This document shows positions 25,614 through 32,823 of a stretch of 39,658 nt of DNA, piece after piece. Position 1 is the first letter of the stretch. Each line of letters begins with the position of its first letter. Origin of the DNA: Henriciella sp. Lineage in GTDB: Bacteria; Pseudomonadota; Alphaproteobacteria; Caulobacterales; Hyphomonadaceae. Made by a program: the position numbers and the translations under genes. Under the pieces are notes generated by a model that had not been told where the DNA came from, made no database searches, and saw only the letters and a program-made list of their open reading frames with translations. The DNA lies in the NCBI GenBank assembly GCA_002733705.1, contig NVWP01000006.1:1-39658 (forward strand), in the 5' to 3' direction.

Positions 25614-28600
25614 ACCGGATGATCGAAGGGGTCCTGGCCAACCGCGTGGCGGCCAACCTGCTGATGGTGTTCCTCGTCGTCTCTGGGATCGCCTCGCTAT
25701 CGGCGCTCAATGTCCGCGTCTTCCCGCCGATCGAGACCTACAAGATTTCCATCACCGTGCCTTACCCCGGCGCCACGCCCGAGGATGTCGAAACCTCTAT
25801 CGTCCGCCCTATCGAGGAGCGGCTTGAGGGCCTGGAAGGCGTCGAGAAGATTACCAGCCTCGCGGCTTCCGGCGTCGGGAATGTCATTGTCGACATTCCC
25901 GAAAGCGAGACCATGTCGGAAATGCTGGATGAGGTGAAGAACGAGATCGGCCGGATCACTGTCTTCCCCCAGGCCGCAGAAGCCCCGCAGATCTCGGAAG
26001 TCGAAGCCGATGAGCTGGTCGCGCAGATTGCCATCTATGGCGATGTCGACCGGCGCGTTCTCAAACAGGCGGCCGAAAGGGTCCGGCGCGAACTCGCGGC
26101 CAAGGAAGGCCTCTCCCTCGTCGAAATCGGCGGCGTGCCGGACTATCTCATCGATATCGCCATCCCCGAAGAGGAGCTGCGTGCCCGCGATCTCAGCCTG
26201 TCGCAGGTCGCGCAGATCATCTCCCAGCAGAGCCTCGACCTTTCGGCCGGCGAGATCGAGAATGACCGCCAGCTCCTGCGTGTCCGCGCCGTTGGGGAAC
26301 GCCGTTCAGGCGCGGAGTTTGAGAACATCGTCATCGGGGCAGGGCGCAATGGGTCGCCGATCTTCCTGGGTGACATTGCAGAGATCAGCGATGGTCTGTC
26401 GGAGGCTCCTGTCGAGGCAAACTTCGAAGGCAAGCCCGCCGTCAACGTCTCGGTCTTCCGGGTGGGGCGTGAAAAGACGCTCGATAATGCGGAAATCGTG
26501 CGCGAATATCTCGATACCGAAATCCAGAACGCCCTGCCGGGCTCTGTGCAATACACGCTCTGGCGCGATGAGGCCGTGAACCTTCGCTCGCGCATCGACC
26601 TGCTTGTGCGAAATGCCATCCTCGGCCTTGTTCTTGTTACGCTTCTTCTGCTTCTCTTCCTGGATATCAGGATCGCCTTCTGGGTGGCGCTCGGGGTCGG
26701 GGTCAGCTTTATCGGCGCCTTCTTCCCGATGCTCATCTTCGGCATCACACTGAACCAGCTTTCGCTCTTCGGCTTCATTCTTGCCATCGGTATCATCGTG
26801 GATGACGCCATCGTCGTCGGTGAGAATATCCATGCCAACTGGCGAAAGGGCGCAGAGCCGATGGAGGCTGCGCGTCTCGGCGTGATCCGTGTGGCCCGGC
26901 CCGTTCTCTTCTCCGTGTCCACGACCATGACGGCCTTCGTGCCGATCCTTCTTGTGCCCGGCCTCTTCGGTCAGTTCCTCGGTCAGGTCTCGGCGGTCGT
27001 GATCATCCTTCTCTTCCTGTCGCTGGTTGAGAGTATGTTCGTCCTGCCGCGCCACCTCTCTCATCTCAGCGACAGTAAACCTGGCCGGTTCTCGCCGCGC
27101 CGCCTTGCCGACCCCGTCCGCGACAGGGTGGCCGCCAGCCTGCGCCGCTTTTCCGGCGGGCCGCTGAAGCGCGCCATGGAATTCGTCGTGGTCCGGCCAA
27201 TCATGGTCCTTCTCTGCGCGTTTGGGATCCTGTTCGCGGCGCAGGCCCTGACCGCCAGCGGCTATGTGAAGTTCATCTTCTTCCCGGCGGTGGAAGGCGA
27301 TTATGTCACCGCCGAACTGGAGCTCGCTGAAGGCACGTCAGAAGAACAGACCCGCCGCTTCGCCCGTGACCTTGAGGCCGCCGCCGGCCGGGCGATCGGC
27401 GATGTAACCGACGCAGAGGATGGTCTTGCCGGTGTCCTCTGGCAGCTTGCCGAACCCCTGGGCGGCAATGAAGCCAACGCCACAGGCAGCACCACCAGCG
27501 CGGCTTCGGCCAACCGGGCCTATGTCGTGGCGCAGCTCAAGCAATCGAGCGCGCGGGACTTTGAGGCCAAGGACTTCCAGCGCGCCTGGCGCGAGGAGGT
27601 CGGCCGGATACCCGGGGCCGAAAAGCTCACCTTCACCTCCGACCTTGTCAGCCCCGGCGCCCCCATCCAGCTCCAGATCTCCGCGCGCACCGACGAGCTT
27701 ACCCGCGAAGCCGTGCTGAAGCTGCGCCAGGAGCTTGAGAGCCAGCCAGGTGTCTATGATGTGCGCGATGACCGCTTCCGCACCACAGAAGAAGTGCGCA
27801 TCCAGCTCAAACCGCTGGCCCGCAATTACGGCCTCACCCAGAACGACCTTGCCCGCGAAGTCCGTGCCGCCTTCTTCGGCGCCGAGGCGGTCCGTATCCA
27901 GCGCGACCGCGAGGAAATTCCCGTCCGCGTGCGCCTGCCCGAAAGCGAGCGGGCCTCGCTCGAGACGCTCAAACGCCTGCGGGTCAAGGTGGGAGAGGGC
28001 TTCGTGCCCATGCATAATCTCGCAGACCTCTCCATCGCCCCGGCGCCAGCGTCGATCAACCGGGTGAACGGTCGGCGCATCTATTCCCTGAACGCCTTCG
28101 TGGATGAGGATGTCACCACCGCCGACCTCGTCTCGAACCATATGTTCGAGGAGGCCCTGCCGCGCCTGCAGCAGGAGTATGAGGGCCTAACCATGCAGGT
28201 CTCCGGCGATCAGGAAGAACAGGCCGAGGCGACCCCCGTCCTCGCCCGTAACTTCATGCTCGCCATGATCGTGATCTACAGCCTGCTGGCGCTCAATTTC
28301 CGCTCCTACAGCCAGCCGCTCGTCATCATGGGCGCCATCCCGTTCGGCTATGTCGGCGCGCTGATCGGCCATGGCCTCATGGGCGCGGACCTCACGCTTC
28401 TGTCCTTCTTCGGGATCATCGGCCTCTCAGGCGTCATCATCAACACCTCACTGATGGTGACCGACTTCCTGAATGAGCGCCTGGAAAACGGGCAGGACCC
28501 GACCGAGGCCGTGATCGATTCCATGCTGGACCGCTTCCGCGCCATCCTCCTGACCACGCTCACCACCTTCCTCGGTGTGACGCCGATCATCATGGAGACG

Positions 28601-28780
28601 AGCCTTCAGGCGCAATTCCTCATCCCGACCGCCATCTCTCTCGGCTTCGGCATCCTCTTCGGTACGATCATGCTGATCTTCATCCTGCCGGCGCTGCTGA
28701 TGATCCATCTGAAGATCTTCGGCACGACCGCCACGAAGGCGCAGGAGAGCGAAAGCGGGGCCCAGCCAGCATCCGGCTGA
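25610..28780 (+). CDS. RND-family efflux pump
   Basis: This inner-membrane proton/drug antiporter of about 1056 residues has 12 helices and two large periplasmic loops. The TM4 proton-relay pair Asp398-Asp399 is present (GIIVDDAIVVGEN). In TM10, where AcrB has its relay lysine, this protein reads GLSGVIINTSLMVTDF; related pumps lacking the lysine usually have Asn-Asp there, and here it is Asn945-Thr946. I chose the TTG at 25610, which overlaps the adaptor stop as TTGA with CAGGAG upstream; the ATG at 25619 removes three residues. Substrates cannot be predicted. It works with the adaptor and the divergent outer-membrane factor. Confidence 0.93.
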   Translation: MNRMIEGVLANRVAANLLMVFLVVSGIASLSALNVRVFPPIETYKISITVPYPGATPEDVETSIVRPIEERLEGLEGVEKITSLAASGVGNVIVDIPESETMSEMLDEVKNEIGRITVFPQAAEAPQISEVEADELVAQIAIYGDVDRRVLKQAAERVRRELAAKEGLSLVEIGGVPDYLIDIAIPEEELRARDLSLSQVAQIISQQSLDLSAGEIENDRQLLRVRAVGERRSGAEFENIVIGAGRNGSPIFLGDIAEISDGLSEAPVEANFEGKPAVNVSVFRVGREKTLDNAEIVREYLDTEIQNALPGSVQYTLWRDEAVNLRSRIDLLVRNAILGLVLVTLLLLLFLDIRIAFWVALGVGVSFIGAFFPMLIFGITLNQLSLFGFILAIGIIVDDAIVVGENIHANWRKGAEPMEAARLGVIRVARPVLFSVSTTMTAFVPILLVPGLFGQFLGQVSAVVIILLFLSLVESMFVLPRHLSHLSDSKPGRFSPRRLADPVRDRVAASLRRFSGGPLKRAMEFVVVRPIMVLLCAFGILFAAQALTASGYVKFIFFPAVEGDYVTAELELAEGTSEEQTRRFARDLEAAAGRAIGDVTDAEDGLAGVLWQLAEPLGGNEANATGSTTSAASANRAYVVAQLKQSSARDFEAKDFQRAWREEVGRIPGAEKLTFTSDLVSPGAPIQLQISARTDELTREAVLKLRQELESQPGVYDVRDDRFRTTEEVRIQLKPLARNYGLTQNDLAREVRAAFFGAEAVRIQRDREEIPVRVRLPESERASLETLKRLRVKVGEGFVPMHNLADLSIAPAPASINRVNGRRIYSLNAFVDEDVTTADLVSNHMFEEALPRLQQEYEGLTMQVSGDQEEQAEATPVLARNFMLAMIVIYSLLALNFRSYSQPLVIMGAIPFGYVGALIGHGLMGADLTLLSFFGIIGLSGVIINTSLMVTDFLNERLENGQDPTEAVIDSMLDRFRAILLTTLTTFLGVTPIIMETSLQAQFLIPTAISLGFGILFGTIMLIFILPALLMIHLKIFGTTATKAQESESGAQPASG

Positions 28781-28801
28781 GCCGCCGCGCGCCCCGGTCG
28801 T

Positions 28802-29296
28802 CTAATTGCTGGCGAACCCGTCGCCCACGCCAAAGTCGCGGCGGGCTGAGACGATGCTGACGATCACGCCGACCATGACATCCATCAGCGCCATCACGGT
28901 CAGCAGGAAGAAGGTCGCCGTCGCGAAATTGGCAAACAGGATAAACAGGATGATGCACGCCAGCAGAACGCCCATGGACGCCATATGATTGATCATGGCG
29001 CTGGAGCGCGAACTGGTCGACTTGATGATCTCCACCGACAGCAGGATCAGCGAGAGCAGGAGCAGGGAGTCTCCCACACTCATCCGCCAGCTGACGCCTG
29101 AGACCATCGGCACCGAAAACAGCGTCGAATTCAGGCTCCCCGCAATGGCGGGCGTCTCGTCCATATGGCTGCCGCCGGCCAGAACCGCGATCACCACATA
29201 GATGATGAAAGGAATGAAAAGGAGCGGCGTAATCGTTTCGATCCGGCGGAAGAGACCCATTGGCTTGCGCCCTCTGGAAGCTGACTGATCGCTCAT
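28802..29296 (-). CDS. Conserved hypothetical four-helix membrane protein
   Basis: I do not recognise a named family. The 164-residue protein has a short basic N-terminus (RGRKPMGLFRR) and four hydrophobic helices: about 20-40 (PLLFIPFIIYVVIAVLAG), 70-92, 105-125 (MGVLLACIILFILFANF) and 128-150. A Ser/Arg loop (KSTSSRSSAMINHMASM) lies between the second and third. It resembles small membrane proteins common in alphaproteobacteria. The ATG at 29296 has AAGGA at a better distance than the ATG at 29302. It is convergent with the RND pump gene, 21 bases away, and is unlikely to be part of that operon. Confidence 0.75.
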   Translation of the reverse strand: MSDQSASRGRKPMGLFRRIETITPLLFIPFIIYVVIAVLAGGSHMDETPAIAGSLNSTLFSVPMVSGVSWRMSVGDSLLLLSLILLSVEIIKSTSSRSSAMINHMASMGVLLACIILFILFANFATATFFLLTVMALMDVMVGVIVSIVSARRDFGVGDGFASN

Positions 29297-29472
29297 CGAC
29301 ATGTCCTTTTTCTGTGGCGCGCGGAGACAGCGCGGCCTTTGTTTACCTTACCCAAACTATGAAAGCAGGTCGATTCCCGCTGCAGGAGAGTGAGAGACCA
29401 GCCGGGCATTCTTCCACGCGCAAAGTCCTGCCCGCGATCAGTTCGCCCCTTCGCAAGGCTTCAAAGCGTATT

Positions 29473-29485
29473 AAGTGCAACACTT
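29473..29485. promoter_or_regulatory. AAGTG-CAA-CACTT dyad before the fusion gene
   Basis: This five-base perfect dyad lies 33 bases before the start of the hydrolase/flavin reductase gene. It could be an operator. The surrounding 222-bp gap (29297-29518) shows no other gene. Confidence 0.3.
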
Positions 29486-29518
29486 GAACCGGTGAACGAA
29501 CAGGGCGGGTACCCAGGC

Positions 29519-30736
29519 ATGGCGGAACGCGAATTCAAGGGGTTTGGGGGGCTCACCCTGCGCGCTGATGTGCGCGGCTCACCGGACGACCCGTCTGTCC
29601 TTCTGGTCCATGGCGGCGGTCAGACGCGTTCTGTCTGGAGCGAGATTGCCGATGCCCTGGTCAAGGCCGGACGCTATGTCATCAATCTTGATCTGCGCGG
29701 TCATGGCCGCAGCGACCGCTCCGAAGATTCCCGTTATGAATTCGCCGCTTGCGTGGAGGATCTGAGAGCGGTTCTCGCCCAGCTCGCCTCGCGCCCCGTT
29801 GTCATCGGTGCAGGTCTTGGCGGCTGGGTCGCTGTCGCCGCGGTGGGTGAGGACGGGGCCCATCTCGCCGCCGGCCTTGTCCTCGCGGACGCCCCGCCCG
29901 AGATCGACATAGAGACCGCGCGCGCCCTTGCCGGGACGCTGAAGGCTGCGCAGCAAAAGCCGGAGGATTTCGACCCCGCTTTCCCTGCGGCCATTGACCT
30001 TGAAACCGCCAGCGACCGCATTTCGGCCGCCGCCACAGAGCTGAAAGTCCCCGTCCTTTTCGTGCGCGGCGCCCTTAGCGGCCTTGGCGACCGCGATGCA
30101 GCCAGCCGGTTCGTCAAGAAGGTGGCCTCGGCAGAGTTTGCAGAGATTGAGGATGCCGGTCATCTCGCCGTCTTCGACCGGGCCGATGCCTTCAGCGCCG
30201 TGCTTCTCGACTTCCTTGAACGCCGCGTGCCCCGCTTCCTGCCAGACTATAAGCAGGGCTCTGACGCGCGTACCCTGCGCGATGCGCTGGGATGTTTCGC
30301 CACCGGTGTCACCGTGGTCACGACCATGAGACCGGATGGTCAGCCCGTCGGCCTCACGGCAAATTCCTTCACCTCTGTCTCGCTGGACCCGCCGCTTCTG
30401 CTCGTCTGCATCGCCAAAAGTTCAAGCAGCCTCAAGGCGCTGGAAAGCGCCGGCCGCTTCGCCGTCAACGTCCTTCATATCGGCCAGCAGCCTGTCTCCA
30501 ATCTCTTCGCCAAGCCCGGTGAGGACCGTTTCGCAGAAACGCCCTGGCAGGAAGGCCAGCATGGCTCGCCGCTTATTTCCGGCGCTCTCGCCAATTTCGA
30601 ATGCGTGCGTTTCGACATGCATGATGGCGGCGACCATGTCATTCTGGTCGGCAAGGTGGAGCGCGCGAAATATGAGCCGCGCCGCGACCCGCTGCTCTAT
30701 TACAAGGGCAAGTATCGCCGCCTTCACTTTGCCTGA
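29519..30736 (+). CDS. Alpha/beta-hydrolase-fold (Ser-less) fused to flavin reductase
   Basis: This 405-residue two-domain protein starts with an alpha/beta-hydrolase fold (about 1-235): LLVHGGGQTRSVW (oxyanion region), DLRGHGRSD, and a C-terminal DAGHLAVFDRADAF with His215. The nucleophile elbow reads GAGLGG (residues 97-102), so the usual serine at position 99 is glycine (codon GGT); hydrolysis by the normal mechanism should be impossible. Residues about 248-405 are a flavin reductase-like FMN-binding split barrel (LRDALGCFATGVTVVTT, LTANSFTSVSLDPPLLL, GRFAVNVL), which usually supplies reduced flavin to a partner monooxygenase. I chose the ATG at 29519, next to the first conserved strand; GTG 29492 is possible. 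No monooxygenase partner is in the window. Confidence 0.87.
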   Translation: MAEREFKGFGGLTLRADVRGSPDDPSVLLVHGGGQTRSVWSEIADALVKAGRYVINLDLRGHGRSDRSEDSRYEFAACVEDLRAVLAQLASRPVVIGAGLGGWVAVAAVGEDGAHLAAGLVLADAPPEIDIETARALAGTLKAAQQKPEDFDPAFPAAIDLETASDRISAAATELKVPVLFVRGALSGLGDRDAASRFVKKVASAEFAEIEDAGHLAVFDRADAFSAVLLDFLERRVPRFLPDYKQGSDARTLRDALGCFATGVTVVTTMRPDGQPVGLTANSFTSVSLDPPLLLVCIAKSSSSLKALESAGRFAVNVLHIGQQPVSNLFAKPGEDRFAETPWQEGQHGSPLISGALANFECVRFDMHDGGDHVILVGKVERAKYEPRRDPLLYYKGKYRRLHFA

Positions 30737-30754
30737 CCGGGCAGGGCAGGCCGC

Positions 30755-32761
30755 CTAGCGATAATCCGTGAGCGCCGGACCGAGCGCGTCTTTCAATGGC
30801 CCGAGATGGGGCTCGAAATTGCGCCACTGATCGACGCCTGACCGGCTGATCGGCTGACGCACCTGTTCAGAGCTCGCCGTGCGCACGGCCCGTTCGGTCT
30901 TGTGAAAGTCGACACAGGCCTGTTCGAACGGCAGGCCGCAATAGTCCAGGATCCGCCGCACCTGGCCTTCCAGATCCTCGATCACATCCTCATGCTGGAC
31001 GCGCAATACCTTGCCGGGCAGCACCTCGTCCCAGTGCGCCATCAGGTCGATATAGCCGCGATAATACTGGCCGATATCGTCCAGGCTGTAGCTGAACTCC
31101 TGTCCCTCGGCGAAAAGCTGCTTGTAGCCGGAAAAACAGCACGCCATCGGCTCGCGCCGCGCATCGATGATCTTCGCATTGGGCAGGATCAGGCTGATGA
31201 GGCCGATATGCCGGAAATTGTTGGGCATCTTGTCGGTGAAAAAGGGCGCGCCCTGCCGGTGGATGGCGGTGTTGGTGATATAGTCCTCGCCCAGCGCTTT
31301 CAGCTCGTCATCCGGCAGGTCGTGCAGGATGCGCGGATAGCGTTCGCGGTCGCTCACCTGTTTGCGCCCGCGCAGGCGGTGCGCCAGCGACAGGATATTG
31401 GGCAGCTCCAGCGTCCCGTCGACCTGGCTGTGCGAGGCGAGGATCTGCTCGATCAGTGTTGAACCGGCGCGTGGCAGGCCGACGATGAAGATCGGGGCAG
31501 GGTCCTCACATCCGGTATTGCTGCGCGCCTCAAACAGTTCGGCCGTGCAGTGGCGTTTCTGGCTCTCGAACTCTTCATGCATGTGTTCGGTCGTGTAGCG
31601 CACCTGCATCTTCTTCAGACGGTTGCCTTCGCTGTAATGGGCGAAGGCTTCATCAAACTCGCTCCGGTCTTCCAGCGCCTTGCCCAGCGCGAATGAGATG
31701 TGGACGCGGCCCATATGCGACAGGTTCGGATTGCGCGCGGCCTGTTTCATGGCCTCGATCTGCGCATCGGTGAACCGGTAGGTCTTGAGGTTAGCGAGCG
31801 CATACCAGGCATCGCCATGCAGGGGCTCCACCTCCACGGCCCGGCTATAGGAGGAGATCGCATCCTGCGTGCGGCCCGCCGTCTTCAGGGCATGGCCGCG
31901 AGAGGTGAGGGTCGGCAGATCGTCGGGCAACGCCGCCAGGACCTCATCGAAAACTTTCAGGGCTTCGTCATATTGGCCGGCTTGCATGCTCTCGATGGCA
32001 TAGAGGGATTTGAACATCGGATTGTCCGGCCCGCGGGCGAGCAGCGCCTTCGCCTGCTCCAGCGCCGCTTCGTATTTCTGGCGTTTGCGCAGCACCTGGA
32101 TATGGTCGATCCGCAGCTGCAGATTGTCCGGCTCCAGTTCGATGGCGGTCTCCAGCAGGAAATCGGCATCCTCATGCACGCCAAGCCGCGTGCCGATATC
32201 GGCCAGCAGCCGCATGCCTTCGGTATGGCGCGGATTCTTCTGCATGAAGGCGCGGGCGATCCGCTCGGCATGCAGCACGCGGCCCTCATGGATATGATTG
32301 GTGACGGCCAGAAGCTCGCGCGGCAATTGCTGCAGCCGCTGGGCCTGCGCCGCCGCCTCCTGCGCCTCAATCGTACGGCCAAGCTGGGTGTTGAGGTCGC
32401 TGAGCGCGTTCCAGCTAGCGACCAGGGCCGGGTTCCAGCGCACGGCCAGCATATAGGCCGCAATCGCCTCCTCGGGCCGGGCGAGCTTGCGATAGAGATG
32501 GCCTTCCTCCTGAAAGGCGCGTCCATAGTCCGGGGCGGCCCGCTTCAGCCGGTCCAGCAGGGCGAAGGCCTTGTCCGTCCTGTCCAGATAGCGCGCCGTG
32601 GCCGCAGCCATATAGAGCGCGTCGGTATTGTCGGGCGCGGTCTCAAGGACAGCGTCTGCCAGGTGTTCTGCCTCATCGAAGCGGCCTGCCTTCATGGCGG
32701 CCTTGATGGCGTCAAGCTGGGTCTCGATAGCTGGGGCGTCTGTCGTCATGGGAAGGCTCAT
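30755..32761 (-). CDS. TPR-repeat sulfotransferase family protein
   Basis: The 668-residue protein has an N-terminal array of about eight to ten TPR repeats (1-390; for example AIAAYMLAVRWNPALVASWN and AISSYSRAVEVEPLHGDAWYAL) and a C-terminal sulfotransferase domain (about 420-640). The PAPS-binding loop is IFIVGLPRAGSTLIEQIL near residue 425. Such proteins transfer sulfate from PAPS to a carbohydrate, peptide or small molecule; the target is unknown. No signal peptide or membrane segment is seen. The ATG at 32761 lies within the T-run of the preceding gene's terminator with no ribosome site; the ATG at 32749 is an alternative with the same problem. Confidence 0.88.
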   Translation of the reverse strand: MSLPMTTDAPAIETQLDAIKAAMKAGRFDEAEHLADAVLETAPDNTDALYMAAATARYLDRTDKAFALLDRLKRAAPDYGRAFQEEGHLYRKLARPEEAIAAYMLAVRWNPALVASWNALSDLNTQLGRTIEAQEAAAQAQRLQQLPRELLAVTNHIHEGRVLHAERIARAFMQKNPRHTEGMRLLADIGTRLGVHEDADFLLETAIELEPDNLQLRIDHIQVLRKRQKYEAALEQAKALLARGPDNPMFKSLYAIESMQAGQYDEALKVFDEVLAALPDDLPTLTSRGHALKTAGRTQDAISSYSRAVEVEPLHGDAWYALANLKTYRFTDAQIEAMKQAARNPNLSHMGRVHISFALGKALEDRSEFDEAFAHYSEGNRLKKMQVRYTTEHMHEEFESQKRHCTAELFEARSNTGCEDPAPIFIVGLPRAGSTLIEQILASHSQVDGTLELPNILSLAHRLRGRKQVSDRERYPRILHDLPDDELKALGEDYITNTAIHRQGAPFFTDKMPNNFRHIGLISLILPNAKIIDARREPMACCFSGYKQLFAEGQEFSYSLDDIGQYYRGYIDLMAHWDEVLPGKVLRVQHEDVIEDLEGQVRRILDYCGLPFEQACVDFHKTERAVRTASSEQVRQPISRSGVDQWRNFEPHLGPLKDALGPALTDYR

Positions 32762-32795
32762 AAAAATGCAGCGCCCCGATTAAACGGGGCGCTGC
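32762..32795 (-). terminator. Intrinsic terminator of the second TonB receptor gene
   Basis: On the minus strand GCAGCGCCCCG (32795-32785) pairs perfectly with CGGGGCGCTGC (32778-32768) around a six-base loop, followed by ATTTTTA. It starts 28 bases after the receptor stop codon and its T-run ends at the first ATG of the sulfotransferase gene. Confidence 0.9.
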
Positions 32796-32823
32796 GTCTG
32801 GGTTCAAGTCTTCGGCTGTGAGC

